Source: a bacterium
Lineage (GTDB): Bacteria; Bacteroidota; Ignavibacteria; Kapaibacteriales; UBA2268
NCBI GenBank assembly: GCA_024711295.1
Contig: JANJTB010000029.1
Span: forward strand, 1 to 64,000
Reading direction: 5' to 3'
Length of the DNA stretch: 64,000 bases
Each line of letters opens with the position of its first letter. The first letter of the stretch is position 1. Below, piece after piece: positions 1-10,874 of the stretch. The position numbers were made by a program, and so were the translations under genes. The notes under the pieces were generated by a model. That model saw nothing but the letters and a program-made list of their open reading frames with translations. It had not been told where the DNA came from and made no database searches.

Positions 1-213
1 ATAATATTAAGATAATTTTTAATAATAATTAATAATAATAATTAATTGATTTATTTTTTGCACAAACATACTTTTTTCTTGCAAAATACTATTATTTTTA
101 TTAACTTAGAATGTGTTTAATGTACAAGTAATTTAATGTTATTTTTCATTATTTTCTTGTTAGAATAAGCACATTAATTAGTGGGAGAATTAATTTATTT
201 CTGGGATTGTGGG

Positions 214-3200
214 ATGAAAAGAGTTATACTGATTTTATTTATCATAATGCCTTTAACAGGATATTCACAAGCAGAATATTCAAATTGGTATTTTGGTATA
301 AATTCGGGTATTACATTTAATACTCCGACAGGCAACCCTGCCTATCTTCCAGGTAATCGACTCGGGCAATTCGAAGGTGTAGCTACGATTTCAGATAAAA
401 ATGGTAACATTCTGATATACACTAATGGTGAATTCCTGATAAATCGATTTGGTAACAATGTAAATATCGGGAATCCTCTTTTTGGACACCAATCTTCAAC
501 CCAATCTGCAATAATAATTCCCAAACCCAATTCACAGAATATATATTATGTTTTTACTGCTGATGCAGGAGAATATACCGGCTCCACAAACAGAGGAATA
601 AATTATTCAATTTTTGATATTAGTGCGAATTTGGGCCAGGGAACTTTTACTGAAATGAACAGACCACTTCTAAAGCCTGCTTCAGAGCAGTTATCTGCCT
701 GTTATCATGCAAATGGAAGCGATGTGTGGATTGTAGCCAGAGGTTGGAAGAATAATAATTTTTACTCCTATTTACTAACTTCGGAAGGAATTGTAGATAC
801 TGTAATCACTTCAATCGGATTTACACGAACAAATGATTTTCACACAATTGGATGTCTTAAATTCTCACCAAATGGTAATTTAGCTGTAACACCCGTATAT
901 GACGAGCAATTTTTCGAAATGTACAGATTTGATAATAAAACCGGTGAATTTTACAATAGACTTCAGATAAATGTACCTGACCAGGTTACCTTGTATGGTG
1001 CCGAGTTTTCTTCAAATGGTAAAGTACTCTACATTTCAGCAAGCAAAAATGCTTACGGGTTTTATTCCCTTTATCAGTTTGATGTGTCGGAGTATAATGC
1101 TCAAAAAATCTCAAATTCTCAAATTCGTATTGCAAACAAAGAAGGACATATCGGAACACTTCAGAGAGGTATTAATAATAAAATTTATATAGCTCCATTG
1201 AACATCAAATTTTTACATTCAATAGAAAACCCGAATACTTTAGGAACAAATTGCAGATTTCAGGAAAAATCTGTAGAACTGCTTGATAGTACAAGTCAGT
1301 TGGGTTTACCTCAGGTTTTCAGACCTGCACCTAATAGTCGTGTAATATCTGCTTGTGTAAATTCTGACGTTTTTTTGGATACTGATGATTTTTTGGCTGA
1401 TACATCAAGATATCCGAATAGTTATAAATGGACCGGTCCTAACAGTTGGGAATCATTCTTACCAAAACCTCTGCTTGAGGATGTTCAGATTAACCAAAGT
1501 GGTCTGTACAGGCTAACAGTAACTTATCAAATAAATGGTAATCCATTTACTTTAGAATATAAAATTCAACTTAATGTAGGCGGAAATGTCAGTTTTAAAA
1601 TAAACGGTCAGGATACTATTTGTGTCGGTACTAGCACAACACTATCTTCAGACACCCTAAATCCTTCTTTTACATATATTTGGAATACAGGACGAAGAGC
1701 TTCATTTCTGACTACAAGCTCTCCCGGCTTGTACAAGCTTTATATTATCAATCAATTTGGATGCATTGATAGTGCAATACATCGTGTTACAATCGTTAAT
1801 CCGCCAAAAGCTAAAATTAGCGGAAATAAGTTAATTTGCAACAATCAACCAGTTACTTTAAAATACGATAATCATCAAAATGATTACTCATATTTATGGT
1901 CTAACGGAGAAATAACACCTGAAATTACAGTCACAGTTCCCGGAACTTACAAATTGGTGGTTACAAGCAGACACGGTTGCAAGGATTCTGCTTCCGTCAA
2001 GGTAGTGAGATATCCAAACATGCAGTTAAAAATTGTCGGGGATACTGTTCTTTGTGTACCGGGTACAGCAGAGTTGATTGCAAAACTTACACCATTTGAT
2101 TCAACATTAGCTTACAGATTTCTATGGAATACAGGAGATAGCACTTCTAAAATTACTGTAAATAAGCCAGGGACATATCAGGTTTCAGTTATTGTTGAAA
2201 ATATCTGCCTATACACAGACTCGATTTTAATAAAAAAATCCGATATTCCAAAGTTGGAAATAAATGTACCTGAAATAGTTGAAATATGTGACGGTGAGAG
2301 TGTTATCGTCAACTTACTTAACAAAGAAAATCATCTTAATTACAGTTGGAATGACGGTTACAAGGTTTTTCCAAGATTATTAAAATCCAGTGGAAAATTT
2401 TATATCGTTGCTGAAAATGTTGATGGTTGCTTTACTCGAAAAGACTTTGAATTAATAGTAAAAGACCGACCAAAAGCTTCAATCCAATTTGATAAAAATG
2501 TTAATATTTGCAACGCTGATTCTGTAATTTTGAATGCTTTTCCAAAAGGCACTGATTATAGTTATCAGTGGCTAGGTGGCAGCAATGCAGATACAATGAT
2601 AATAAGGCAAAGCGGTACTTTTTATTTAGTTGTGAAAAATGAACTGGGATGCACTGATACAACTTCAATTAAAATTGAATTAGGTAAAGGTTTGCCTATA
2701 AACATAACGGGTAATAATGTTGAATGTGAGGGTAATGAGGTTATACTTAAAGCTGGTGTTAACTTTATAGATAATGCCGATAATTTTACTTACAAATGGT
2801 CAACAGGTGAAACTAGTGAAACGATTAACCCTAAAACTTCTGGGAACTATCACGTCACAGTAACTCACATTTCAGGCTGTACTGGATATGACACAATAAA
2901 TGTTGATATTTTATCCAAACCATTTGTACAACTCAACTATAGTAATAAGATTGATGTATGTGAAGGCGACTCTGTAGAGATTTTTCCTATTAATACTAAT
3001 AGTCTTTGGGATTATTATTGGCAAGATGGAGCAGTTGCTACAGCGAAAACTATTAAACAATCTGGTGTTTATAAAGTTTATGTTTATAATAAAGGAATGT
3101 GCAAAGATAGTTCAGAAATTGAAATTGTTTTTGTAAATAAGCCTATCGCAAAAATTATATCATTAGATGGAAATAAATTGTGTAAATCCTCAAGCATCAA

Positions 3201-4572
3201 GTTAGTATCAGAGTACCAGGGAGATGATGTTGAATTTGAATGGATGCCAAGTAACCTGATTTCAAAAGAGCTCACAATTACTTCAACAGGTTGGTATTAT
3301 TTAAAAATAACGAACAGCAATGGATGCGTGGCATTTGATAGTATAAATATTCAGCGAGCACTTGAACCAAGCGTAAGTATAATCAATTCCAAACCGTATT
3401 TGTGTGAAAATGACGAACTGCTCCTTACTGCCGGAGGCAAATATGATAAAGTATTTTGGTCAAATGGAGATACAACTGTCACTACAAAGATAAATAAACC
3501 CGGCTACTACAGTGTAACAGTTATCTCGGCAGATGGTTGCACTGCATCAGATTTTACAGAAATTTCTAAATTTACAGGTACTGTAGCACTAAAAATTTCA
3601 GCCAATGATTTTGGTAGTATTTGTCCTGGAAGAATAGCAAAACAAGAAATTGTTGTATCTAATCCTTCAAACAGTGAAATGATTATTAACAGATATGAAA
3701 ATTCAAATAATGTGAACTTTGTAATTTTATCTGATCTGTCAGGTTTAATTATACCTCCTAAATCTGATATTATCATACCTGTTGATTTTAGACCAACTGA
3801 ATCAGGCACTTTTTCTTCCAACTTTAAAATTTATTATTCACATTCATGTCCGGATTCAGTTTCATTTACTTTGTCAGGTAAAAGCAATATCGAAAGTGAA
3901 ATTTCTTTACCGGATATTCTTGTTGAATCGGGTAATAGTTATTGTATCCCCGTAAATTACAAATTTGATTGTGCTGAAAGTGTTGATTTTGTCACCTCTC
4001 TAAAGTTAAAAATCTCCTTTAATGCTGAGTATTTTGTGCCTGACAGTGTAAGTGTTGGCAAAATCGTAAATAACTACATATCAAATTCTGCCAGACATTT
4101 AGAAATTGATATTTTGAACCATCATTTCAATACTATAGAGGGTGTTGTTACGAATATTTGCGGAAGAGCCTTGATTGGCTATGATACAGCAGCCACGATA
4201 TTTGTTGATGAGTTAATTTGGTCTGACAACATTAAATCAATTTATAATAATGGCTCAATAAGTACAGAATTATGCGTGTCAGAGTTAAGACCAATAAAAC
4301 TGTTCAAACCAACAAACTTTAATATCAGTCCAAATCCTGTTGGTGATTTTCTAAATTTAACAGTTAATTCACAAGAAAAAGGTATATTTGTAGTTGAACT
4401 AATTAATCAACAAGGAAATGTTGTTAAGCAAATAGAATGGCAACAAATTGACGGCATTTATAAAGAGCAAAAGTTCAATATTCCTGCAAATGATATTTCT
4501 TCAGGATTATATATGCTGGTATTAAAATCTCCTTGGTATATTTTTAGTTCTAAAGTACTGATTGTGAAATAA
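214..4572 (+). CDS. Large secreted propeller/Ig-repeat protein with type IX sorting domain (paralog 1 of 3)
   Basis: Probably exported and attached to or released from the cell surface; the molecular role is unknown. I chose the ATG at 214 rather than the in-frame GTG at 181 because it opens directly into a hydrophobic signal peptide (MKRVILILFIIMPLTGYSQA). The mature N-terminus carries the NWYFG...ITFNT signature and a beta-propeller-like region of roughly 350 residues. A W-x-GPN module follows, then about nine Ig/PKD-like modules, each with a Y-x-W-x-x-G core and ending in GC-x-D. Near residue 1130 is a choice-of-anchor D-like domain. The protein ends in a sorting domain (ISPNPVGDFLNL ... 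SSGLYMLVLKSPW). It heads a three-gene tandem array, with the next gene 12 nt downstream. Length is 1452 residues. Adhesin or cell-surface structural roles are guesses. Confidence 0.85.
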   Translation: MKRVILILFIIMPLTGYSQAEYSNWYFGINSGITFNTPTGNPAYLPGNRLGQFEGVATISDKNGNILIYTNGEFLINRFGNNVNIGNPLFGHQSSTQSAIIIPKPNSQNIYYVFTADAGEYTGSTNRGINYSIFDISANLGQGTFTEMNRPLLKPASEQLSACYHANGSDVWIVARGWKNNNFYSYLLTSEGIVDTVITSIGFTRTNDFHTIGCLKFSPNGNLAVTPVYDEQFFEMYRFDNKTGEFYNRLQINVPDQVTLYGAEFSSNGKVLYISASKNAYGFYSLYQFDVSEYNAQKISNSQIRIANKEGHIGTLQRGINNKIYIAPLNIKFLHSIENPNTLGTNCRFQEKSVELLDSTSQLGLPQVFRPAPNSRVISACVNSDVFLDTDDFLADTSRYPNSYKWTGPNSWESFLPKPLLEDVQINQSGLYRLTVTYQINGNPFTLEYKIQLNVGGNVSFKINGQDTICVGTSTTLSSDTLNPSFTYIWNTGRRASFLTTSSPGLYKLYIINQFGCIDSAIHRVTIVNPPKAKISGNKLICNNQPVTLKYDNHQNDYSYLWSNGEITPEITVTVPGTYKLVVTSRHGCKDSASVKVVRYPNMQLKIVGDTVLCVPGTAELIAKLTPFDSTLAYRFLWNTGDSTSKITVNKPGTYQVSVIVENICLYTDSILIKKSDIPKLEINVPEIVEICDGESVIVNLLNKENHLNYSWNDGYKVFPRLLKSSGKFYIVAENVDGCFTRKDFELIVKDRPKASIQFDKNVNICNADSVILNAFPKGTDYSYQWLGGSNADTMIIRQSGTFYLVVKNELGCTDTTSIKIELGKGLPINITGNNVECEGNEVILKAGVNFIDNADNFTYKWSTGETSETINPKTSGNYHVTVTHISGCTGYDTINVDILSKPFVQLNYSNKIDVCEGDSVEIFPINTNSLWDYYWQDGAVATAKTIKQSGVYKVYVYNKGMCKDSSEIEIVFVNKPIAKIISLDGNKLCKSSSIKLVSEYQGDDVEFEWMPSNLISKELTITSTGWYYLKITNSNGCVAFDSINIQRALEPSVSIINSKPYLCENDELLLTAGGKYDKVFWSNGDTTVTTKINKPGYYSVTVISADGCTASDFTEISKFTGTVALKISANDFGSICPGRIAKQEIVVSNPSNSEMIINRYENSNNVNFVILSDLSGLIIPPKSDIIIPVDFRPTESGTFSSNFKIYYSHSCPDSVSFTLSGKSNIESEISLPDILVESGNSYCIPVNYKFDCAESVDFVTSLKLKISFNAEYFVPDSVSVGKIVNNYISNSARHLEIDILNHHFNTIEGVVTNICGRALIGYDTAATIFVDELIWSDNIKSIYNNGSISTELCVSELRPIKLFKPTNFNISPNPVGDFLNLTVNSQEKGIFVVELINQQGNVVKQIEWQQIDGIYKEQKFNIPANDISSGLYMLVLKSPWYIFSSKVLIVK

Positions 4573-4584
4573 TTTTATTTTTCT

Positions 4585-7500
4585 ATGTCAAGATTCAAAC
4601 TTCTTTTAGCTATAGCATTTTCTTTATCACTTTATAATATATATTCTTACGAAAATCAGATTTGGGATAATTGGTATTTTGGTCGCAGAGCTGCCATTAC
4701 ATTTAATACACCAAACAGGATGCCTGTCGCTCTTAATAACAGTCAAATAAATACTCTAGAAGGTTGTGCTTCAATTTCTGACACCAACGGCAATCTTTTG
4801 TTTTACACAAACGGTGTTGATGTTTACAATCGGTTTGGAGAGGTTATGCCTAACGGAACCAACCTTAAAGGTCATTACTCAAGTACTCAATCAGCCTTGA
4901 TTGTAAAACGACCAAAATCTAATAATCTTTATCAGATATTTACTGTAGATAAAGGACCTTACGAAGGCGATTCACCACACGAACTTTGTGTTTCACTGGT
5001 TGATATGTCCCTTGATAATGGCAAGGGTGATGTTGTTTTCAAGAATTATACACTACACAGCCCTGTTGTTGAGAAGCTCACAGCTATCCAGCATGCAAAC
5101 GGTGAAGATTTTTGGATTTTTGCAAGAGGGATGAACGACAATAAATTTATCGTGAGTCTCTTGACAGCCGGTGGTGTTGTAAGTACAAATACTTTTGAAA
5201 TCGGACCTACATACTTCCCTTTCCCGGCTTCACCTGAATTTGCATTAGGGCAGCTGAAAGCTAATCCAAAAGGTGATATGCTTGCTACAGTTGTTTATGG
5301 TGCAAATAATATTGAACTATATAAATTTGATAATGCCAGCGGATCGATAATTGATTATATTGGTATCCCGGTTTTAGAACCTGTAACGGCATTATATGGA
5401 GTTGAATTTTCATCGAATAACAAGTATCTATATGTGAACAATCTTTATGGTAGAATATACCAATACGATGTATCAACTTTTGATAAGGACAAAATCTTCA
5501 ATAGTATGAATATAGTATTTGACAGTCTCGATTATAATTTTCAAAAGTTTGGTCAGTTGCAATTAGGACCTAATGGCAGAATTTATATGGCTTTATCTTA
5601 TGATACACTTCTTGCTGCCATCAGAAAGCCAAACGTCCCCCATCCATATTGTCAGTATAGCCCAAGAGATGTAGGACTTAATGGTAGATTATCTTTATTC
5701 GGATTACCTAATAATGTAATAACCGGAATTTATTATAGTGTTGATGTATATGGTAAAAGTATTTGTACCGGTATAGGTGATTCTGTAGAACTTTTTTCAA
5801 CAGTATATCCTGATGATGTTGAGTACACTTATGAATGGAAAGGACCCAACGGATTTAATTCAAAATTACCCAATCCAAAGATTCTGAATGCTAACTTTAA
5901 TGCCACAGGCATGTATAAATGTAATGTTTCACTGGATGGAAAGTTATTCAAAAGCGACTCAGTATATATTGATGTTTTCGAAATCCCCAAAGCTGAAATA
6001 ATAGGTCCTAAATCAATATGTCCTCCTGAAAAAGTGAAATTGAGTTCAAAATACCAATCACCAGAATATATTTATAAGTGGTCTGATGGAAGCTCAGGAC
6101 CTGATTTGTTAATCTCTGCACCGGGTGTTTATAAACTATATGTTACAAATCCTGCAGGTTGTTTAGATTCAGTAATTCACGAAGTTGTAAATGATGATAA
6201 CCTTAATATTACCTTTGATGGCAAACCTGTAATTTGCAAGGGCAGTACTGCTAGGATTGCACTTGACAAAGATGTTTATGAACCGATAACTGATTACAGA
6301 TTTAGGTGGTCTAATGGAGCAAATACTATATCAACAGTTGCAACCAGACCAGGTTGGTATGTAGTAACTGTTATTAGGAATGGAGGTTGCAGCGGTACTG
6401 ATTCAATTTTTGTTGAAGAAATAGAACCTACACAAGTTACACTAAACCTTTCTGATACTGTTGGAGCATGCAAAGGCGATAGCATTATGCTCGAAGCAAT
6501 TGATTACAATCCATTATGGAACTATAAATGGAATGACGGTTTTGCAGGTTTTAGACGATATGTTACACAATCAGGCAAATATACACTGATTGTTGATAAC
6601 AAAGGCTTTTGTGAAAGTAGTGTTGATATTTATGTACAATTTGAAGATTTAATACAGCCGGAGCTTGAGTTTGATAATTCAATGCAATTGTGTTTTGGGG
6701 ACACTCTAAATGTTACAATAAAAAACTTTAATGATGATTATTCTTACAATTGGAGTAATGGTAGCAGCGAAAAATCAATCTCTCTAACAGAAACAGGTAA
6801 ACATACACTGCTTTATCAAAATGCAATTGGATGCAAAGATAGTCTTGAGTTCAATTTATTTGTTGCTCCTGAATTGAATCTAAATATACTTGCTGATAAA
6901 ACTTATTTATGCCTTAATGATTCAGTTACATTATCTGCCAATGCAAGATATTCAGGTTATAAATGGTCAACAGGTGACACGACTGATTTTATCAGAGTTC
7001 ACGAACCAGGAGACTATACACTCATTGCAGAAAATTCTATCGGTTGCAAGGACACTTCGAATATTACAATATCTGGCCTGAATTTTACTGCAATACCAAG
7101 CAAGAATTCCATTATTATGGATTCTGTTTGCATAGGAAATTCAGTTAGTGAGATTATTGAAGTAATTTATAATACAAATCAGGATTTGATAATATCTGAT
7201 GTTACATGGTTAGGTAATGTGCTTGACTATAGTTTGGATTTCGAAGTCGAAAAAACTTCACCGACCGAATTTATTCAAAAAATTGAGTTTATACCTGGTA
7301 GCAACCTGCCTGGGATTTATGAAGGAGAAATTCTTGTTAATATTGAAAAACCCTGTGCTAATCAAATATCAATTCCGGTTTATATAAAAATTTATTCTGA
7401 ATACAATTTTTCTGTTAATCAAATTGATGCAGTTGCGGGCGACAAAAGGTGTATAAATGTCGAAATTAGTTCAAATTGCGGTATAAATCCTTATGATAAG

Positions 7501-8085
7501 TTATTTGCACCAAAATTCGGCATCAAATTTATTTCTGAATATTTTTGGCCAGATACAGTTATTGGTGGCAAAATTATTGAAATAAATAACGACAATATTT
7601 TTAAGATTATTAATCTAGAACTTGATTCAAACAGCTTTCCACCTAATACAAAAAGAAAACTTGAAATTTGCGGAACAGTGCTTGCAGGACAAAAAGAAGT
7701 TTCGGATGTTTTGATTGAAAATATTGATTGGGGAAATACCTTTACATACAACAACATTACTACTGGAAGTATCAAGGTAGAAGCCTGTACTCAGGAAATC
7801 AGACGACTTCAGGTTTTCAAACCAGCTTCTGTAAGTATCGCTCCCAATCCTGTTAGTGATAATCTTCAAATTAAAATATTTTCTCAACAAAGAGGTAATC
7901 ATATCTTATCGATTTATAATTTGGAAGGAATTTTGGTTTTTGAAAGTAATTTAGGTGAATTCAGCATTGACAACAATAGAATATTAAATCTTGAAACTGA
8001 AGCGTTTAACCAAGGTTTTTATCACATAATACTAAGAGCTCCTTGGAGTGTAATTACTGAAAAGATGTATATTATTAAAAATTAG
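4585..8085 (+). CDS. Secreted propeller/Ig-repeat protein with type IX sorting domain (paralog 2 of 3)
   Basis: Second member of the tandem family (1166 residues). A signal peptide (MSRFKLLLAIAFSLSLYNIYS) precedes the same propeller-like region (DNWYFGRRAAITFNTP, then LEGCASISDTNGNLLFYTNG). A W-K-GPNGF module and about five Ig-like modules with the Y-x-W-S-x-G ... GC-x-D pattern follow, then an anchor-D-like domain and a C-terminal sorting domain (SIAPNPVSDNLQI ... FYHIILRAPWS). It starts 12 nt after paralog 1 and ends 3 nt before paralog 3, so all three are probably one transcript. It differs from its neighbours mainly in Ig module number. A surface or matrix role is inferred; the ligand is unknown. 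Confidence 0.85.
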   Translation: MSRFKLLLAIAFSLSLYNIYSYENQIWDNWYFGRRAAITFNTPNRMPVALNNSQINTLEGCASISDTNGNLLFYTNGVDVYNRFGEVMPNGTNLKGHYSSTQSALIVKRPKSNNLYQIFTVDKGPYEGDSPHELCVSLVDMSLDNGKGDVVFKNYTLHSPVVEKLTAIQHANGEDFWIFARGMNDNKFIVSLLTAGGVVSTNTFEIGPTYFPFPASPEFALGQLKANPKGDMLATVVYGANNIELYKFDNASGSIIDYIGIPVLEPVTALYGVEFSSNNKYLYVNNLYGRIYQYDVSTFDKDKIFNSMNIVFDSLDYNFQKFGQLQLGPNGRIYMALSYDTLLAAIRKPNVPHPYCQYSPRDVGLNGRLSLFGLPNNVITGIYYSVDVYGKSICTGIGDSVELFSTVYPDDVEYTYEWKGPNGFNSKLPNPKILNANFNATGMYKCNVSLDGKLFKSDSVYIDVFEIPKAEIIGPKSICPPEKVKLSSKYQSPEYIYKWSDGSSGPDLLISAPGVYKLYVTNPAGCLDSVIHEVVNDDNLNITFDGKPVICKGSTARIALDKDVYEPITDYRFRWSNGANTISTVATRPGWYVVTVIRNGGCSGTDSIFVEEIEPTQVTLNLSDTVGACKGDSIMLEAIDYNPLWNYKWNDGFAGFRRYVTQSGKYTLIVDNKGFCESSVDIYVQFEDLIQPELEFDNSMQLCFGDTLNVTIKNFNDDYSYNWSNGSSEKSISLTETGKHTLLYQNAIGCKDSLEFNLFVAPELNLNILADKTYLCLNDSVTLSANARYSGYKWSTGDTTDFIRVHEPGDYTLIAENSIGCKDTSNITISGLNFTAIPSKNSIIMDSVCIGNSVSEIIEVIYNTNQDLIISDVTWLGNVLDYSLDFEVEKTSPTEFIQKIEFIPGSNLPGIYEGEILVNIEKPCANQISIPVYIKIYSEYNFSVNQIDAVAGDKRCINVEISSNCGINPYDKLFAPKFGIKFISEYFWPDTVIGGKIIEINNDNIFKIINLELDSNSFPPNTKRKLEICGTVLAGQKEVSDVLIENIDWGNTFTYNNITTGSIKVEACTQEIRRLQVFKPASVSIAPNPVSDNLQIKIFSQQRGNHILSIYNLEGILVFESNLGEFSIDNNRILNLETEAFNQGFYHIILRAPWSVITEKMYIIKN

Positions 8086-8088
8086 TAA

Positions 8089-10710
8089 ATGAAATTTGCT
8101 TTAAAAATATTTTTATTTATTTTCTTATATCCGCTTCAAATTTATACAGCTAATGAAGCTGTTAATTGGTATTTTGGTGATAAAGCTGCATTAAATTTCA
8201 AAACATCAGACGGTGAACCGATAATTATCGAAAATTCTAAACTTAGTACATTGGAAGGTTGCTCATCAATATCTGATACTAATGGTTCATTGCTTTTTTA
8301 TACTGATGGAGTTGACGTTTATAACAAAGATAATGAATTGATGAATCCTTCAATCAAGCTTAACGGGCATTTTTCATCTTCTCAAAGTGCAATGATAGTT
8401 AGGAAACCATATTCAGAACACTTATACTATATTTTTACAACTGACGCAGGATTGTACGTTGAAAATATTGACACAAATGTTTACAAAAACAAAGGTTTAT
8501 GCTATTCAATAGTTGATATGAGCAAAAATAATGGTAAGGGAGAAATAATCTTATATAATGAACAGATATTTTCTCCATGCACAGAAAAGCTTACTTCGGT
8601 ATATCATGAAAACGGTAAAGATATTTGGATTATAACACATGAATGGGATTCCAAAATTTTTGTAGCACTATTACTAACAAAAGACGGTTTATTACCAGCT
8701 GTAAAGAGCGAAGGAACAATTAGCCATTCGGGCGAAAGCCAAAGATTTATAGGTATAATCAAAGTTTCACCAAATGGAAAATTTGTAGCATCGAGCGTTC
8801 AGGGATTAGACTTTGTCGAACTAATCGAATTCAATAGTTTGACCGGTGAGTTTGACAATCCCATAAGAATTCAGACTAAAAACCGATTCAATAATTATGG
8901 ATTAGAGTTTTCGCAAAACAGCAATTTATTATATGTTACTGATTACGATAAAAAAACACTACATCAATATGATATTTCAAATTTCGACAGTCAAGTAATC
9001 GTAAAATCTGAATACCTAGTTTTTAGAGATACAGTATCACATTCTGTCGGAGCATTGCAAATTGCTCCCAATGGTAAGATTTACATGGCAATAAACTTGA
9101 ATAAAAATCTTGCATCAATAAATTTCCCGGATAAACTAAAAGATTCGTGTGGATTTATTTTTAATTCGATAGAATTGAATGGTATAACCTCAATGAGATC
9201 CCGCCATGGATTACCTAATATTAATCAAAGTTTTTTCGAATTCAAAAGTAAAATTGACTATTCAAAGCCTTGCTCTGGTGACCCATTAGTACTGAAATCT
9301 AAAGTAAATGCTGAATTCAGTAATATCATATACGAATGGACTGCACCTAATGGAATAGTAACATACTCAAAAGATTTAATAATTTCAGGCGCGAACCCAT
9401 CGCTTAATGGAATGTATTATCTTAGAACTAAATACCGCGATTACCAAGCTTATGATTCAATTTATGTAAAGATTGAGCAAACTCCGATTGTGAAAATTCT
9501 AGGAGATACTCTTTTATGTGTAAATACAAACGCTGTTTTGAAAGCATCATCTGTAAGTGATTCCTTAAATTACTATTGGTCGAATGGTTCAAGGGGCCAT
9601 TCGACGATGATAAGTTCCCCTGGATTATATAGCTTGAGTACTCAATTCCCTAATGGATGCTTCAGTCATGATACAATTGAAGTAAAAGGATTAATAACTA
9701 ATGCGGATTTCAGTAATCAAAATGTAGGTCTGTTCGGAAAAATTCCTATAGAGACAAATAAACTCATTAAGTTTGAATTCATAAACTACGATGATCAGCA
9801 GCTTAAAATTGAAGACATATACATCGAAAGATATAATGGTAATATTTCTATAAAGAATAAGCTGGCAAATTTGGGCAATTTGAATTCAAATTCAGTGCGA
9901 ACAATAGATGTTGAAATATTTTCTTCAAAACCGGCTCACATTAATGATTCTCTTGTAATTGAAGTTAAATCACCTTATTGTACGCTACTTTTCAAAGCAC
10001 CAATTGTAGGTAATATTATTGTTCCTGTAAAAATTACCTTCCCCACATTTTCATCAGAACCATCAAAAAAGTTAGACATTCCAATTTATTCACAAATTTC
10101 TCAATTAACTGATTCAAAATTCAATCAGTCATATCAAGCTGAATTATCATTTGATTCAGATTATTTTTTCCCGGATAGTTGCATTAATTGTACATTTACT
10201 GATAATTTTGTCATTGATGGAGTAAGGTATCTTTCATTAAATGGTAATAATTCAAATTTGAGTGATGATGAAACAATACTCTGTAAAATTAGTGGTACAA
10301 TACTGATAGGTAGTGAAGTACCTGCACCAGTCAAAATTCGGGCAGTAGAATGGAATGATTCACTATTTGTAACAGAGCCCATAGATGGGTCAATCGAAAT
10401 TACCGGTTGCTCTATTCCACTAAGGCCAATACAATTATTCGAGGCAACAAGAATAGATGTCGGACCCAATCCATGTTACGATTTTTATGTTAATGTGAAG
10501 GTTTATACTTCAGAAAGAGGTACATTTAAAATATATATAGGCGATGGTGTAGGTTCTCAAAAAGAATTATTCAACTGGGTAAGAAATGATGGTGACACGA
10601 AATATTTCGATTTCAATCTTAATTTAAACGAATTCAGTTCGGGTGTCTATAATATTATTTTGAATTCACCCTGGAGTGTAAACTCTCAGAAGCTAATTTT
10701 AGTTAGATAA
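8089..10710 (+). CDS. Secreted propeller protein with type IX sorting domain (paralog 3 of 3, short)
   Basis: Shortest member of the array (873 residues). It keeps the signal peptide (MKFALKIFLFIFLYPLQIYT), the NWYFGDKAALNF signature and the propeller-like region with LEGCSSISDTNGSLLFYTDG. It retains the W-x-APNG module but only one recognisable Ig-like module (LNYYWSNGSRG...FPNGCFSHDT). A diverged anchor-D-like stretch and the sorting tail follow (DVGPNPCYDFYVNV ... VYNIILNSPWS). The RPIQLFEAT motif just before the tail matches RPIKLFKPT in paralog 1 and RRLQVFKPA in paralog 2, so the linker is homologous too. The start lies 3 nt after the stop of paralog 2. No promoter separates the two genes. 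Confidence 0.83.
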   Translation: MKFALKIFLFIFLYPLQIYTANEAVNWYFGDKAALNFKTSDGEPIIIENSKLSTLEGCSSISDTNGSLLFYTDGVDVYNKDNELMNPSIKLNGHFSSSQSAMIVRKPYSEHLYYIFTTDAGLYVENIDTNVYKNKGLCYSIVDMSKNNGKGEIILYNEQIFSPCTEKLTSVYHENGKDIWIITHEWDSKIFVALLLTKDGLLPAVKSEGTISHSGESQRFIGIIKVSPNGKFVASSVQGLDFVELIEFNSLTGEFDNPIRIQTKNRFNNYGLEFSQNSNLLYVTDYDKKTLHQYDISNFDSQVIVKSEYLVFRDTVSHSVGALQIAPNGKIYMAINLNKNLASINFPDKLKDSCGFIFNSIELNGITSMRSRHGLPNINQSFFEFKSKIDYSKPCSGDPLVLKSKVNAEFSNIIYEWTAPNGIVTYSKDLIISGANPSLNGMYYLRTKYRDYQAYDSIYVKIEQTPIVKILGDTLLCVNTNAVLKASSVSDSLNYYWSNGSRGHSTMISSPGLYSLSTQFPNGCFSHDTIEVKGLITNADFSNQNVGLFGKIPIETNKLIKFEFINYDDQQLKIEDIYIERYNGNISIKNKLANLGNLNSNSVRTIDVEIFSSKPAHINDSLVIEVKSPYCTLLFKAPIVGNIIVPVKITFPTFSSEPSKKLDIPIYSQISQLTDSKFNQSYQAELSFDSDYFFPDSCINCTFTDNFVIDGVRYLSLNGNNSNLSDDETILCKISGTILIGSEVPAPVKIRAVEWNDSLFVTEPIDGSIEITGCSIPLRPIQLFEATRIDVGPNPCYDFYVNVKVYTSERGTFKIYIGDGVGSQKELFNWVRNDGDTKYFDFNLNLNEFSSGVYNIILNSPWSVNSQKLILVR

Positions 10711-10874
10711 CTTGAACTTCTCCTATTCATATATTTAATTTAAAGCCAAATTTTCATTATACTTTAATATTGGTATAATTTGTGCTATTTTTTTAAAAAA
10801 TTTTAATTAATTAATTTTTTTAGTTAAAATATTATGAAAAATAAATTAAATTCAATATTTTGGAGAAAATAAAA

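Noticed and set aside
1-60. TAAT-rich repeats as a replication-origin-like AT element
   Set aside because: No DnaA boxes or dnaA/parAB neighbours; simple AT richness of a promoter region in a low-GC genome explains it.
181-213. GTG 33 nt upstream as the start of the first secreted protein
   Set aside because: It would place 11 non-hydrophobic residues before a clean signal peptide; the ATG at 214 fits better.
10711-10859. TATAAT-like element before the FG-GAP-type gene as a defined promoter
   Set aside because: No well-spaced -35 and no exact TAnnTTTG match; too weak in AT-rich sequence to annotate.
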